A DNA stretch of 64,000 bases from Aliivibrio sp. S4MY1 (GCF_028765545.1 NZ_JARACP010000008.1:177880-241879), one strand, 5' to 3'; positions 51,928 to 62,536 are shown, counted from the first letter of the stretch. Program-made: numbers and translations. Notes: a model not told the origin generated them from the sequence alone.

Positions 51928-52935
51928 ATGGCTACAATTAAAGATGTTGCAAAACTAGCAGCGGTATCAACAACAACCGTATCTCACGTAATAAATAAAA
52001 CTCGCTTCGTCGCTGAAGCAACACAAAAACGTGTGTGGGAAGCTGTCGACGAATTAAATTACGCACCAAGTGCCGTAGCTCGTAGTTTAAAATGCAACAC
52101 AACACGAACTATCGGTATGCTAGTCACGCAATCATTCAACCCTTTTTTTGCAGAAGTAATGCATGGTGTTGAAAATTACTGTTACAAACAAGGCTACACA
52201 TTATTTATGTGTAATACCGAAGGTGATCTAGAAAAGCAAAAACATTACATCCGTATGTTGGCAGAGAAACGAGTAGATGGCTTACTTGTTATGTGTTCTG
52301 ATCTTAATGAGCAACTTCTTGCTCTTCTTGAAAAAAACACCGAACTACCTATGGTTATCATGGACTGGGGCCCAGACAGCCCGCACACAGATAAAATCAT
52401 TGATAATTCAGAAAAAGGTGGCTACTTAGCGACTAAACATTTAATTGAAAAAGGTCATACTGAAATTGCATGTATTACGGGTCAAGCAGATAAAGCTACA
52501 TGTAATGAGCGAATCCATGGCTTTAAACGTGCGCATGAAGAAGCAGGATTACCCTTTAATCCAAATTGGATTTTAGAAGGTGATTTTGAATGTGCTTCTG
52601 CATCTAAAGCTATAGATAAACTAATCGCAATGGACAAACAGCCAACGGCTATATTCTGTTTCAATGACATTATGGCATTAGCGGCTATTAGCCGAATTAA
52701 GCAGGCTGGTTTGCGAGTACCTGAAGACATATCAGTAATTGGATACGATAATATTGAATTATCTGCTTATTTCTCTCCACCACTAACAACAATTCATCAG
52801 CCTAAGCGAAGAGTCGGAAAAACTGCGGTTGAAATTTTATTAGAGCGTATAAAAGATAAGCATCACGAGCGTCGTATTTTTGAAATGCAGCCTGAAGTAG
52901 TGTCTCGAAATAGTGTTTTTGATAAGACTAAATAA
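51928..52935 (+). CDS. purR: Purine repressor
   Basis: This 335-aa LacI-family repressor has an N-terminal helix-turn-helix ([21 protein letters not shown]) with the hinge helix SAVARSLK. A periplasmic-binding-protein-type corepressor domain follows. Sequence and length match E. coli PurR, which represses purine biosynthesis with hypoxanthine or guanine. A PUR-box-like sequence lies upstream. AAGG precedes the ATG. Confidence 0.94.
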   Translation: MATIKDVAKLAAVSTTTVSHVINKTRFVAEATQKRVWEAVDELNYAPSAVARSLKCNTTRTIGMLVTQSFNPFFAEVMHGVENYCYKQGYTLFMCNTEGDLEKQKHYIRMLAEKRVDGLLVMCSDLNEQLLALLEKNTELPMVIMDWGPDSPHTDKIIDNSEKGGYLATKHLIEKGHTEIACITGQADKATCNERIHGFKRAHEEAGLPFNPNWILEGDFECASASKAIDKLIAMDKQPTAIFCFNDIMALAAISRIKQAGLRVPEDISVIGYDNIELSAYFSPPLTTIHQPKRRVGKTAVEILLERIKDKHHERRIFEMQPEVVSRNSVFDKTK

Positions 52936-52973
52936 TAACGTTTAAATTTACAAAACAAGAACAATCAACGCCA

Positions 52974-52985
52974 TTCCCTAGGGAA
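52974..52985. other. Perfect 12-bp palindrome after purR
   Basis: TTCCCTAGGGAA lies 39 bp after the purR stop. It is too short to call a terminator; it may be an operator or chance. Confidence 0.35.
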
Positions 52986-53090
52986 AGTTGAACCAACTTA
53001 ACAAAAATGACGTTAATTTTATGGAGCAAGATCACACTTTTTGGTTTTTTTTGGTCTCTTGACTTATTGATTGCTATATCATCATCCAAA

Positions 53091-53175
53091 GTCACGAACA
53101 GGGCAAACTGTGCGAAAGTGCAGGACGCAAAGCTTCCGGCCTAAGTTTTATATAAGGTAGCGGGGTTGCCGATGG
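53091..53175 (+). ncRNA. Cyclic-di-GMP-I (GEMM) riboswitch upstream of tfoY
   Basis: The leader carries the GEMM-I core: CACGAACAGGGCAAAC, a GCGAAAGU hairpin with a GAAA tetraloop, GGACGCAAAGC, CCGGCCTAAG, and GGTAGCGGGGTTGCCGATGGC. It closely resembles the Vibrio cholerae Vc2 riboswitch ahead of VC1722 (tfoY). Ligand binding would control tfoY. Downstream, CTCGG (53249) and CCGAG (53284) could pair across the tfoY ribosome-binding region, suggesting translational control. Confidence 0.93.
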
Positions 53176-53299
53176 CAAGTATTCTTTTATGTATTGTTAA
53201 TTTTTACTTTAAAATAACAATACTATATTTTGAACTTGCTACTATTTCCTCGGGCTCAGTTGTTTAGTGACATAGACTTACTAACCGAGAATTATTGCA

Positions 53300-53887
53300 A
53301 TGGATAAACCAGTACTAAAAGAATCACTCCGTCTCCTCTCATCTCTAGGAAAGATCACTTCACGTTCTATGTTTGGTGGTTTCGGTATATTCATCGATAG
53401 CACTATGTTCGCACTTGTCGTTCAAGATAAGCTGCATTTAAGAGCAAGTGATGACACTATCAACTTATTTAAAGAACAAGGATTTGAACCATACGTTTAT
53501 AAAAAACGTGGTTTTCCTGTCGTGACCAAATATTTTGCAATTTCAGCAGAATGTTGGGAAGAACCTGATTCAATCTTATTACAAGCGGTTATCGCTCTAG
53601 ATGTCGCTAAAAAAGATAAAGAAAAACAAAAATCAGAAGGTCCATCTCGAATTAAAGACCTACCAAATTTACGATTAGCAACAGAAAGAATGCTTAAAAA
53701 GGCAGGAATTAATACTGTTGAAGAACTTCGTGATACAGGGTCAGTTAACGCATACAAAGCAATTCAACAAACGCATTCTATCAGTGTGAGCGATGAATTA
53801 CTTTGGTCTCTTGAAGGTGCTATAAAAGGTACTCACTGGTCTGTTATTTCATCAGCAACCAGAGATGAATTAAGAAAGCAACTGTAA
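53300..53887 (+). CDS. tfoY: TfoX/Sxy-family regulator TfoY
   Basis: The 195-aa cytoplasmic protein has the TfoX N-terminal domain (about 10-95, [23 protein letters not shown]) and a TfoX C-terminal domain (about 110-190, [23 protein letters not shown]). The riboswitch identifies it as TfoY rather than the competence regulator TfoX. In V. cholerae TfoY drives type VI secretion and motility under low cyclic-di-GMP. The ribosome site is GAGA-like and may be occluded in the leader fold. Confidence 0.92.
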   Translation: MDKPVLKESLRLLSSLGKITSRSMFGGFGIFIDSTMFALVVQDKLHLRASDDTINLFKEQGFEPYVYKKRGFPVVTKYFAISAECWEEPDSILLQAVIALDVAKKDKEKQKSEGPSRIKDLPNLRLATERMLKKAGINTVEELRDTGSVNAYKAIQQTHSISVSDELLWSLEGAIKGTHWSVISSATRDELRKQL

Positions 53888-53934
53888 AACAACTCACTGT
53901 TATCATCAGTTTTACTTCTAAATAGATGATGGAC

Positions 53935-54672
53935 CTAATCTGTTGGTTCATCATCTACCTGCATCATAAAATCAGTTATCCAACCAATCATTAAAATCAT
54001 CAACCACGAGATCATCACAGAAGTAGGTACCTCGAACTTAGGTGAAATAATTAAGGTAGCAAATGCTATAACCGGTAAAAGCCATGACAGCATAGTGAGC
54101 CAATCACGATACTTTGAGGTGCCAACACTCTGTAAACACACAATAAGACCGGTAATAGAAAGGGCAACCAGTGCCGCATGTTGCAAACCACCTATCCATA
54201 ATGGAACGACCAGAACCAAAGGCCACCACGCATTTCGATTCACAGGTTTCCAACTTCTCGCAGCTATCCACACTAAAATAACACTGATAATTTGAATCAA
54301 TGTTAAAGACGCAGCCCCTTCTAACTTACCTTCATACTGTAATGCCATTATTCCAGCCTCCATCGCTACCACTACCGCAATGATAAAAGCAATTAAATGG
54401 ATACTTTTACGTCGTGAAAATATCACCATCAGCAATGGAAATAGAGTCCAAACAGAGATAGATAACGATAAAGGTTGCTCACTTAGCGTCCAACCAAATA
54501 GCGAAATACCACTCACTAACACCCAAGTAGCCACACCACCCTGAGGAATCAACCACAACATTGGAATAGCCAAAGCTAATAAAGGAAGCTCACCTTCACT
54601 AACCCCAAACGCTAATACACCAATAACGACAAGTATGATGCTTAATATAATAGATAATACAGTCAAAACCAT
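53935..54672 (-). CDS. Polytopic membrane protein of unknown function
   Basis: The 245-aa protein is almost entirely hydrophobic, with about seven to nine spans (from VLSIILSIILVVIGVLAFG at the start to MISWLMILMIGWITDFMM at the end). It ends in a short acidic tail, VDDEPTD. No family is recognised and no transport motif is visible. It is convergent with tfoY (about 50 bp) and divergent from atl. Confidence 0.7.
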   Translation of the reverse strand: MVLTVLSIILSIILVVIGVLAFGVSEGELPLLALAIPMLWLIPQGGVATWVLVSGISLFGWTLSEQPLSLSISVWTLFPLLMVIFSRRKSIHLIAFIIAVVVAMEAGIMALQYEGKLEGAASLTLIQIISVILVWIAARSWKPVNRNAWWPLVLVVPLWIGGLQHAALVALSITGLIVCLQSVGTSKYRDWLTMLSWLLPVIAFATLIISPKFEVPTSVMISWLMILMIGWITDFMMQVDDEPTD

Positions 54673-54811
54673 CTTCTCCCCTCCTTGGTATCAAGCGGTT
54701 TACTTTGTTATTATTTCAGTTTAGCGGTAATAGTTAGCTTTATCACTGACTCACCTCACTTTTCTAAGATATTACTTATCTGGATTGGCACACATTAAGG
54801 TATTCATTTCA

Positions 54812-55114
54812 ATGGACGAATTTACTCAAAGTATTTATACAAATCTATATTATGTACCAAAGGGCCGAGTGATTACTTATGGGGAACTTGCAACATTGGC
54901 AGGCTTTCCTAATCATTCTAGGCACGTAGGAAAAGTATTATCACAACTGCCAAAAGAGACGCTATTACCATGGCATCGAGTTGTTAATGCTCAAGGAAAG
55001 ATATCACTACAAGGTGGGAGATTTGAAAAACAGAAGCAATTACTTGAAGAGGAAGATATATTAATAAAAGAAAATGGGAGTGTTTCAAACTTTAAACAAG
55101 TAGTTATGCCTTAA
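54812..55114 (+). CDS. atl: Alkyltransferase-like protein (ATL), MGMT fold
   Basis: The 100-aa protein has the DNA-binding half of O6-methylguanine methyltransferase, with PKGRVITYGELATLAG and a recognition helix SRHVGKVLSQ. The acceptor motif PCHRV is PWHRV, so the reactive Cys is Trp. ATL proteins bind alkylated guanine and flag it for nucleotide excision repair. An in-frame TTG at 54785 precedes, but ATG 54812 fits the family length. The neighbours ybaY and tesB match E. coli order (ybaZ-ybaY-tesB). Confidence 0.9.
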   Translation: MDEFTQSIYTNLYYVPKGRVITYGELATLAGFPNHSRHVGKVLSQLPKETLLPWHRVVNAQGKISLQGGRFEKQKQLLEEEDILIKENGSVSNFKQVVMP

Positions 55115-55150
55115 AACACAACTACTTATTTTATATACTATTTTTCGATA

Positions 55151-55654
55151 TTATTGACGAACGCCTTTTAGCATTAAGTCTTGTTGCATCGTTTTTGCTT
55201 CATCAGTAATAACGGCGTAGTTCGTATCTGTTGTGAAACGTAATTTACCATCCACTTTGATTGTTGCACGTACAGAATAGCGATGATTTGCTTGAATATC
55301 TGCCGTATCAAACTCTAAAGAATAATCAAATGGCGATGACTTATCTGCTGCTTCAAAAGTTTGCTCGGTAATCGTTTTAGATGGCGCATCAGCTAGTGAT
55401 ATGTCTTCTAATGTAACCGTAATTACCGCATTTGTAGGTAATGCAATACGCTCACGGTAACCAACACTACCCGTGACTACTTGTGTTTCAGCCATTTCAA
55501 TTACGTCAGTATTTGCAGCATCTATTTGAGTTACTTCCTCTTGAACTACCACTTCTTGTTTTACCGTTTCTTTTTCAGATTTATCGGTTGAATTACAGCC
55601 AACCATTGTAATCCCTGTAGCTACCGATAACGCCACCAATAATGATTTTTTCAT
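55151..55654 (-). CDS. ybaY: YbaY-family lipoprotein
   Basis: This 167-aa lipoprotein has a lipobox (SVATGITMVGCNST, Cys near 20), an acidic Gln/Val/Glu linker (about 25-60), and a compact beta domain (about 63-165) with GSVGYRERIALPTNAVITVTLEDIS. That domain matches the YbaY/META-like fold with a lipoprotein anchor. Function is not established. It is convergent with atl and divergent from tesB. Confidence 0.85.
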   Translation of the reverse strand: MKKSLLVALSVATGITMVGCNSTDKSEKETVKQEVVVQEEVTQIDAANTDVIEMAETQVVTGSVGYRERIALPTNAVITVTLEDISLADAPSKTITEQTFEAADKSSPFDYSLEFDTADIQANHRYSVRATIKVDGKLRFTTDTNYAVITDEAKTMQQDLMLKGVRQ

Positions 55655-55884
55655 TTTATTCTCTCTTTGTTATATATTTTGATAAAAACAGCATTAATAT
55701 AAACCTAATATATTAAACTGTCTTCTCATCAACTCTATCTTTGACAGAAAACTAACTCAACGACCGTAAAATCACATGGTTCTGATGTTATTCTGACCAA
55801 GTTAACATCTTGTTTAACTTATTGAACTCAAACTGAATCTACCTCACAATAGAATAATTACGTTACTGGTATTAAGGCAAAGAA

Positions 55885-56748
55885 ATGAATAAAGCATTAA
55901 ATGAATTATTGACCCTCTTACAGCTCGAACAATTAGAACAAGGTTTATTCAGAGGTCAAAGTGAAAACCTCGGTTTACCGCAAGTTTATGGTGGGCAAGT
56001 GATTGGGCAAGCACTTTCAGCTGCTCGTTATACCGTAGATAACGCAAGAACGGTGCACTCTTTTCATAGCTACTTTCTTCACCCTGGCGACCCAGAAAAA
56101 GCGATCATTTATGATGTTGAAAATCTAAGAGATGGTCGAAGCTTTAGTACTCGTCGTGTTAAAGCCATTCAAAATGGCCGCCCCATTTTCTATTTAACTG
56201 CTTCTTATCATGGTGATGAACCTGGTTTTGAACACCAATCATCAATGCCTGACATTGCTGGCCCTGAAAACTTTGCTTCAGAAACGCAATTAGCAGAAGC
56301 CATTAAGCACGTACTTCCGCCAGCGGTTCAGAAAATATTTTGTGGCGAAAAACCGATTGAAGTTCGTCCTGTTAATATCGTTAATCCATTAGCACCTAAA
56401 AAAGCAGCACCAACACAGCATTTATGGATCAAAGCAAACGGCGATTTGCCAGATAACCAATTAATTCATCAATATTTATTAGCTTACGCTTCTGATTGGG
56501 GATTTTTGCCAACAGCATTACACCCACATGAAGTCAGCTTATTAACGCCAAATTTCCAAGTTGCTACGATTGATCACTCAATGTGGTTCCACCGCCCATT
56601 TAAAATGGATGAGTGGTTGCTTTACTCTATTGAAAGCACCAATGCGAGCGGCTCTCGAGGCTTAGTTCGTGGGGAGATATTTAATCAGAAAGGTGAGCTT
56701 GTGGCGTCTGCAATGCAAGAAGGCGTGATGAGAATGAAGAACAAATAA
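55885..56748 (+). CDS. tesB: Acyl-CoA thioesterase II
   Basis: The 287-aa double-hotdog enzyme hydrolyses medium- to long-chain acyl-CoA. It has [15 protein letters not shown] in the first hotdog and [13 protein letters not shown] with [13 protein letters not shown] in the second, including the catalytic Asp. Length and sequence match E. coli TesB. AAGG lies ahead of the ATG. Confidence 0.95.
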   Translation: MNKALNELLTLLQLEQLEQGLFRGQSENLGLPQVYGGQVIGQALSAARYTVDNARTVHSFHSYFLHPGDPEKAIIYDVENLRDGRSFSTRRVKAIQNGRPIFYLTASYHGDEPGFEHQSSMPDIAGPENFASETQLAEAIKHVLPPAVQKIFCGEKPIEVRPVNIVNPLAPKKAAPTQHLWIKANGDLPDNQLIHQYLLAYASDWGFLPTALHPHEVSLLTPNFQVATIDHSMWFHRPFKMDEWLLYSIESTNASGSRGLVRGEIFNQKGELVASAMQEGVMRMKNK

Positions 56749-56765
56749 CACTCAGCTTAAATAGC

Positions 56766-56792
56766 GCAGGTCTGGTATTACTCCTGACCTGC
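56766..56792. terminator. Stem-loop between tesB and decR
   Basis: GCAGGTC and GACCTGC (7 bp) enclose 13 bases in the convergent gap. It lacks a T run on either strand, so its strength as a terminator is doubtful. Confidence 0.35.
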
Positions 56793-56820
56793 TGCTAAAA
56801 GCAATCTAATTACTGGAAAT

Positions 56821-57288
56821 CTATAATGGTAGCTCTGTTGTATATTTTAGAGGCTCCATCGCAAATGTACTGGTGACATTTGAAATTCCATCAACACTAT
56901 TCACCAGCTTCTTATAAAAACCATCAAAAGCCTTCATGTCTTCTGATAGCACCTTCATCATGTAATCATACTCACCTGCCATTCGATAAAATTCCATCAC
57001 TTCAGGAAAATCAGAAACCGTATCAACAAATTTGTTGTACCATTCTTGTGAGTGATTTGAGGTTTTAATCAAAACAAAGGCATTAAAACTTAACCCTAAT
57101 TTTTCTGGATTAAGCAAAGCCACTTTCTTTTCTATTACCCCTTCTTCTTCCAGCCTTTTTAATCGTTTCCAGCAAGGTGTCGTGGTTAAATTTACGGCCT
57201 CGGCTAAATCATGTAATGAGATAGTGCTGTCTTTTTGCAGTAATGAAAGTAAGGTCGTATCCACCTTATCTAGCTCATGCTTTCCCAT
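56821..57288 (-). CDS. decR: Lrp/AsnC-family regulator, DecR-like
   Basis: The 155-aa regulator has a helix-turn-helix (about 5-60, [13 protein letters not shown]...[20 protein letters not shown]) and a C-terminal RAM ligand domain. It is very close to E. coli DecR (YbaO), especially [19 protein letters not shown] and [10 protein letters not shown]. DecR activates cysteine detoxification on excess cysteine. It is divergent from a cysteine desulfhydrase-like gene, which is its probable target. Confidence 0.88.
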   Translation of the reverse strand: MGKHELDKVDTTLLSLLQKDSTISLHDLAEAVNLTTTPCWKRLKRLEEEGVIEKKVALLNPEKLGLSFNAFVLIKTSNHSQEWYNKFVDTVSDFPEVMEFYRMAGEYDYMMKVLSEDMKAFDGFYKKLVNSVDGISNVTSTFAMEPLKYTTELPL

Positions 57289-57420
57289 AAAAACCTCACA
57301 ATAGAAAAATTTTCTCTTTTATAGCTGTAATGAAGTAAATATAGCAAAGTTTTTCTCAACATACAGAGGTAAATTAATCACATCGCTACTATTTGCATTG
57401 AGAATATTAAGGAAAGCATT

Positions 57421-58485
57421 ATGTGTACAGATCATGATTGGATTAACAACGCTATTCGTAAAATTGAAGCAGACTACCAACGCTCTGCTGATACACACCT
57501 AATTAAACTTGATTTGCCTATGCTTGATGGCATCGACTTATATCTAAAAGATGAGAGCACACATCCAACAGGCTCTCTCAAGCACCGTTTAGCTCGCTCT
57601 CTTTTTCTTTATGCTATTTCTAATGGCTGGATTGGTCCAAACACCCCAATAATTGAATCATCATCGGGCAGCACCGCGGTATCTGAAGCCTACTTTGCTC
57701 GCCTACTTGGATTGCCATTCATTGCTGTAGTCCCTCGTAAAACGGCAAGTAAGAAGATTGAGATGATTAAATTCTATGGTGGTGAACCTCACTTTGTAGA
57801 ACGTTCTGATGAGATTTATGCTGAGTCTCGTCGTCTTGCTGAAGAGTTAGATGGCCATTATATGGATCAATTTACTTACGCAGAACGTGCAACAGACTGG
57901 CGCGGAAATAACAACATTGCAGATAGCATTTTTCGTCAAATGCAATTAGAAGATCATCCTGAGCCAACGTGGGTTGTAATGAATCCAGGAACAGGCGGCA
58001 CATCTGCAACCATTGGCCGTTTTATTCGTTACCAAAAATACAACACTAAATTATGCGTTGTGGACCCTGAAAACTCAGTATTCCATGACTTCTATAAAAC
58101 GGGAAATAAAGAACTAACACTAGAGGCTGGCAGTAAGATTGAAGGCATTGGTCGACCTCGTGTAGAGCCAAGCTTTATTCCCGGGGTTATCGATGAAATG
58201 CGCACTATTCCGGATGTAGCAAGCGTCGCAACGGCTCGTTGGTTAGAAGGAATTCTTGGACGTAAAGCTGGAGCTTCTACAGGAACCAACTTATTTGGCG
58301 CACTGCAACTTGCTTGTGAAATGCAACAACGCGGTGAAAAAGGATCTATCGTTACCCTACTGTGTGATAGTGGTGAGCGATACCTTGATACGTATTATAA
58401 TGACGAGTGGGTTGCTGATAATATCGGTGATTTAACACCGTGTTTAGAACAATTGGCTCGCTTTGAAACAACAGGTCAATTATAA
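57421..58485 (+). CDS. PLP-dependent cysteine desulfhydrase-like enzyme (cysteine synthase superfamily)
   Basis: The 354-aa cytoplasmic fold-type II PLP enzyme has the PLP lysine in HPTGSLKHRLARSLF (Lys near 54), the cofactor loop ESSSGSTAVSEAYFARLLG and the glycine-rich phosphate site NPGTGGTSATIG. It resembles the Cds1 group of cysteine desulfhydrases more than CysK. It would release sulfide and pyruvate from cysteine. The divergent DecR-like gene supports a role in cysteine detoxification. AAGG precedes the ATG. Confidence 0.83.
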   Translation: MCTDHDWINNAIRKIEADYQRSADTHLIKLDLPMLDGIDLYLKDESTHPTGSLKHRLARSLFLYAISNGWIGPNTPIIESSSGSTAVSEAYFARLLGLPFIAVVPRKTASKKIEMIKFYGGEPHFVERSDEIYAESRRLAEELDGHYMDQFTYAERATDWRGNNNIADSIFRQMQLEDHPEPTWVVMNPGTGGTSATIGRFIRYQKYNTKLCVVDPENSVFHDFYKTGNKELTLEAGSKIEGIGRPRVEPSFIPGVIDEMRTIPDVASVATARWLEGILGRKAGASTGTNLFGALQLACEMQQRGEKGSIVTLLCDSGERYLDTYYNDEWVADNIGDLTPCLEQLARFETTGQL

Positions 58486-58540
58486 AAACCAATAAAATAA
58501 TAACGTCCCGCTAGGATAATGCCAATCGGTAATAACAATA

Positions 58541-58565
58541 AAAGCCATCGATCATCGATGGCTTT
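58541..58565 (+). terminator. Terminator after the cysteine desulfhydrase-like gene
   Basis: A 10-bp perfect stem (AAAGCCATCG / CGATGGCTTT) with a 5-base loop, followed by T residues. Confidence 0.88.
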
Positions 58566-58610
58566 TTCATTACAATACAATTAAATAATCCTACAGAGAT
58601 TCATTCTATT

Positions 58611-59294
58611 ATGTCTACAGCAATCGTTGTTTTTAGTGGTGGCCAAGACTCCACTACCTGTTTAATTCAAGCTCTTACTCAATATGATAATGTTCATTGT
58701 ATTACTTTTGATTACGGCCAACGCCATAATCAAGAAATTGAAGTAGCAAAAAAAGTCGCGCTTGAACTGGGTGCAGCCTCTCACAAGGTGATGGATGTTG
58801 GTTTACTTAATGAGCTTGCCGTTAGCTCATTAACTCGCGACAATATCCCTGTTTCTCATGAGCTGCAAGAAAATGGCCTACCTAACTCTTTTGTCCCGGG
58901 TCGTAATATCCTGTTCTTAACACTTGCTGGCATTTATGCATATCAATTAGGGGCTGAGTCTGTCATCACTGGTGTTTGTGAAACTGACTTCTCTGGCTAC
59001 CCTGACTGTCGAGATGAGTTTGTAAAATCAATTAACCAATCTCTCGTATTAGGTATGGATCGTAAACTTCGTATTGATACTCCACTTATGTGGCTAAATA
59101 AAGCAGAAACTTGGGCACTTGCTGATAAATATGGCCAATTAGATTATGTGCGTAGTCAAACTCTAACCTGTTATAACGGTGTGATTGGGGATGGATGCGG
59201 TGATTGCCCATCATGTGACTTACGTAAAAATGGGTTAAATGAGTATTTAGAAAATAAAGACGCAGTAATGGCAGATTTAAATGCCAAGCTATAG
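58611..59294 (+). CDS. queC: 7-cyano-7-deazaguanine synthase
   Basis: The 227-aa cytoplasmic enzyme converts 7-carboxy-7-deazaguanine to preQ0 for queuosine synthesis. The ATP pyrophosphatase loop SGGQDST (9-15) is visible, as is the zinc site of four Cys near the C-terminus ([16 protein letters not shown]). Length and sequence match QueC. The gene is monocistronic with terminators on both sides. Confidence 0.96.
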   Translation: MSTAIVVFSGGQDSTTCLIQALTQYDNVHCITFDYGQRHNQEIEVAKKVALELGAASHKVMDVGLLNELAVSSLTRDNIPVSHELQENGLPNSFVPGRNILFLTLAGIYAYQLGAESVITGVCETDFSGYPDCRDEFVKSINQSLVLGMDRKLRIDTPLMWLNKAETWALADKYGQLDYVRSQTLTCYNGVIGDGCGDCPSCDLRKNGLNEYLENKDAVMADLNAKL

Positions 59295-59363
59295 TGATTT
59301 ACGTTACAACCAGTAAATCTAATCTAGGTAATACCAATCTACATAAGTATTTGATTTAAATAA

Positions 59364-59397
59364 AAAGGCCATCACTAAACATTAAGTAATGGCCTTT
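59364..59397. terminator. Bidirectional terminator between queC and the RND permease
   Basis: A stem with arms AAAGGCCAT and ATGGCCTTT, extended by ACT / AGT with one mismatch. T residues follow on both strands, so it serves queC and the convergent RND gene. Confidence 0.82.
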
Positions 59398-59423
59398 CTT
59401 TTTATCAAATTATCATTTCAATA

Positions 59424-62400
59424 TTAATGCGAAATTCGCCCTTTAATATCATGATCTAATTCTTTATTTAATAACGCTTCTATATGACCTGGAGACTTAG
59501 TATTACCTGAGATTAAGCGATACATCGCAGGAATAACAAATAACGTTACCAAGGTTGCAAACGCCATACCAAAGAAGATAACCGTACCTACTGCCACTCG
59601 GCTTTCGTAACCTGCACCTGTAGACATTATTAATGGAATCGCACCAGCTAATGTCGTAAAGGCTGTCATTAAAATAGGACGTAAACGACGCGCTGAGGCA
59701 TCAACAATCGCTTGCTCTAACTCTATGCCTTTATCTCGCAACTGGTTCGCAAACTCAACAATCAAGATCCCGTTTTTGGTTACCATTCCGATCAACATGA
59801 TCATACCAATCTGGCTATAAATATTCAGTCCTTGCCCCATTATCACTAGCCCTAAGAAACCACCAAATACACCCATAGGAACAGTAAACATCACCACCAT
59901 TGGGTTAATAAAGCTTTCAAATTGTGCCGCAAGTACCAAATACGCAACAAGTAATGCTAGCCCGAATACAACAAGAATACTTGATTGGTTTTCTTTAAAG
60001 TCTTTTGACTCACCAGTGTAAGCCACTGAAATATCACTCGGTAGCATTTCTATCGCTTTTGCATCCAGATAATCCAGAGCATCACCTAATGTCGCACCAT
60101 CTTTTAGATTGGCACTTAAGGTTATGGATTTCTGCTTATTGGTATGTGATAGACGAATAGCAGATGCTACCTCATTGATTTTCGTTACCGTATCAAGTGT
60201 CACTAAGTCACCCGTAGCGGTTCTCATGTAAATTTGGCTCAGATCCGCTGCGTTATTAAAACTGTTTTCATCGCCTCGTAAATACACATCGTATTCTTCA
60301 CCACGATCCACATACGTGGTTTCACTTTTACCACCAAGCATGATTTCAAGGGTATCTGAAATATCAGAGATCTTAATGCCTAACTCAGCAGCACGGTTGC
60401 GATCAACCGACACAACTAACTCTGGTGTTTTTTCAGAATAGTTAATGTCTGCACCTTCCATCAATGGACTATTATTCGCTTCCGCTTTTAATATATCTCC
60501 CCACTTTTGCAGTTCTTTGTAATCGGAGCCACCAAGTACAAATTGCACAGGCTCACTTGAACCACCACGGAAACCTGGCATCATTGGAAATACACGAACA
60601 TCTGGGATATCCGCTAAGGTTTTACGTATCAAACCTAATCCTTCTTGAGCGGTTAACTCTCTGTCTGCCCAATCCTCTAGGATCATGATAACAAAGCCTG
60701 TTTGGTCACCCGCTTGACCACCAAACGCTGGCGATTGAATACTGAATGATTTTAAAAAGCCTTTACCCAACAATGGCATCAGTCTCTCTTCAACAATATC
60801 CATGTTCGCACTCATTCGATTATAACTGGTCGCATCAGCACCACGAACAAAGGCAAACAGCACACCACGGTCTTCTTGTGGTGTTAATTGTGCAGGAACC
60901 TGCTTCATCAAGCCGTAACTGCCACCGATACACGCTAAGATAATCACAGGAGCCAATAAACGCCACGCCACGGCTTTAGATACTGATTTACGATAACCAC
61001 GCTCAAGCCCTGAAAATAATCTATCAACAAATAAGTTAAAACGATTCGGTTTAACATTAGCTTTTAAGATCTTACTGCCTAGTACAGGGGTCAGTGTCAA
61101 GGCTATCAATGATGAGAACAACACTGACATTGCAAGCAATACAGAGAACTCAGTAAATAAGAGACCCACCATGCCATCCATAAATGAGATCGGCAAGAAT
61201 ACCATGACCAAAACCAAGGTTGTTGCTATTACGGCAAAGCCCACTTCTCTAGTGCCTTTATAGGCGGCTAATAATGGCGACTCACCTTTTTCTAGATGAT
61301 GGAAAATGTTCTCTACGACCACAATGGCATCATCAACCACTAGACCAATCGATAAGATCAGTGCCATTAAGGTAATTAAGTTAATTGAAAAACCAAAGTA
61401 ATAGGCGGCAATAAACGATGATATTAAAGAAACAGGTACGGTCACCGCAGGAATTAATGTCGCTCGCGCCTGACCAATAAAAATGTACAACACTAATATC
61501 ACGAGACCACCCGTAATAAAGAGTGTGCTGTACACCTCTGAAATCGAGCGGTCAATAAACACGGTAGAGTCATAATCAATCGCTAAACGAGTGCCTTCAG
61601 GTAAAAATTGTTGAATTTTAGCTACTTCTTCATGAACTAAATTAGCCACATCCAATGGATTCGCATCAGACTGAGGAACGATCCCCATACTTACGTTAAC
61701 AACACCGTCGCTTTTAAAGGTCGAATTTTCATTTTCAGCACCAATGAACACGTCAGCGACATCTTTTAAATAAATCGACGTGCCATCACTGGCGGTTTTG
61801 ACAACAAGGTAATTAAAGTCTTCCGCTTGGTTATAGAGGCGCTCAGTTCGAACCGACATAACAATAGCGTCATTTCGCACCTCACCACCTGGGCTTTCAA
61901 TATTCTCTGAGCGCAATGCGGCAGTAATATCGGATGCCGTGACTCCACGCCCTGCCATCAAGTCCGGCTGTAGCTTCACATACATTACTTTGTAAAGCCC
62001 ACCTGAGATATCAACTGAGCTCACGCCGGTGATCAAGCTAAAACGGTCAACCAATACACGCTCGGTATAGTCAGTTAACTCTGTTCTATCCATCACACTA
62101 GAACTTAAATTGATATAAAGCGACGCCTCTCCGCTACCGTTGTTTTTAAAGACAATCGGATCATCCGCTTCGTCAGGCAAACTTCGTTGAGCACGAGCCA
62201 CTGCATCACGAACATCACTTACCCCCGTATTTAAGTCGTAACCTAAATCAAAGGTAATAGTAATACGAGACATGCCGTTACGTGTTGTAGATTCAATCTC
62301 ATCAATGCCACTAATACCAGAAAGCTGATCTTCTAATACTGTTGTTATCTGGCTTTCAATAATGGTTGCAGAGGCTCCCTCATAACGAGTACTAATAGAT

Positions 62401-62534
62401 ACTACTGGGCTTTCAATATCTGGCATTTCACGTACAGCGAGTTTACTAAAAGAAACCGCACCAAATACACACAACAATAAGCTAAGAACGATGGCAACAA
62501 CCGGCCTTTTTACAGAGGTATCAGATAACCACAT
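59424..62534 (-). CDS. RND-family multidrug efflux permease
   Basis: The 1036-aa, 12-span inner-membrane proton-drug antiporter has the N-terminus WLSDTSVKRPVVAIVLSLLL. It also has two periplasmic pore domains and the proton-relay acidic pair in GLVVDDAIVVVENIFHHLEKG (fourth span). It pumps drugs or other amphiphiles through a TolC-type duct. It lies 2 bp after the adaptor gene; no outer-membrane factor or regulator is adjacent, so it probably uses a TolC encoded elsewhere. I do not assign a vex/vme number. Confidence 0.93.
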   Translation of the reverse strand: MWLSDTSVKRPVVAIVLSLLLCVFGAVSFSKLAVREMPDIESPVVSISTRYEGASATIIESQITTVLEDQLSGISGIDEIESTTRNGMSRITITFDLGYDLNTGVSDVRDAVARAQRSLPDEADDPIVFKNNGSGEASLYINLSSSVMDRTELTDYTERVLVDRFSLITGVSSVDISGGLYKVMYVKLQPDLMAGRGVTASDITAALRSENIESPGGEVRNDAIVMSVRTERLYNQAEDFNYLVVKTASDGTSIYLKDVADVFIGAENENSTFKSDGVVNVSMGIVPQSDANPLDVANLVHEEVAKIQQFLPEGTRLAIDYDSTVFIDRSISEVYSTLFITGGLVILVLYIFIGQARATLIPAVTVPVSLISSFIAAYYFGFSINLITLMALILSIGLVVDDAIVVVENIFHHLEKGESPLLAAYKGTREVGFAVIATTLVLVMVFLPISFMDGMVGLLFTEFSVLLAMSVLFSSLIALTLTPVLGSKILKANVKPNRFNLFVDRLFSGLERGYRKSVSKAVAWRLLAPVIILACIGGSYGLMKQVPAQLTPQEDRGVLFAFVRGADATSYNRMSANMDIVEERLMPLLGKGFLKSFSIQSPAFGGQAGDQTGFVIMILEDWADRELTAQEGLGLIRKTLADIPDVRVFPMMPGFRGGSSEPVQFVLGGSDYKELQKWGDILKAEANNSPLMEGADINYSEKTPELVVSVDRNRAAELGIKISDISDTLEIMLGGKSETTYVDRGEEYDVYLRGDENSFNNAADLSQIYMRTATGDLVTLDTVTKINEVASAIRLSHTNKQKSITLSANLKDGATLGDALDYLDAKAIEMLPSDISVAYTGESKDFKENQSSILVVFGLALLVAYLVLAAQFESFINPMVVMFTVPMGVFGGFLGLVIMGQGLNIYSQIGMIMLIGMVTKNGILIVEFANQLRDKGIELEQAIVDASARRLRPILMTAFTTLAGAIPLIMSTGAGYESRVAVGTVIFFGMAFATLVTLFVIPAMYRLISGNTKSPGHIEALLNKELDHDIKGRISH

Positions 62535-62536
62535 GA

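Noticed and set aside
59351..59364. FNR-like TTGATTTAAATAAA near the queC terminator
   Set aside because: The second half-site is wrong (ATAAA, not ATCAA), and the site lies between convergent gene ends where no promoter is needed.
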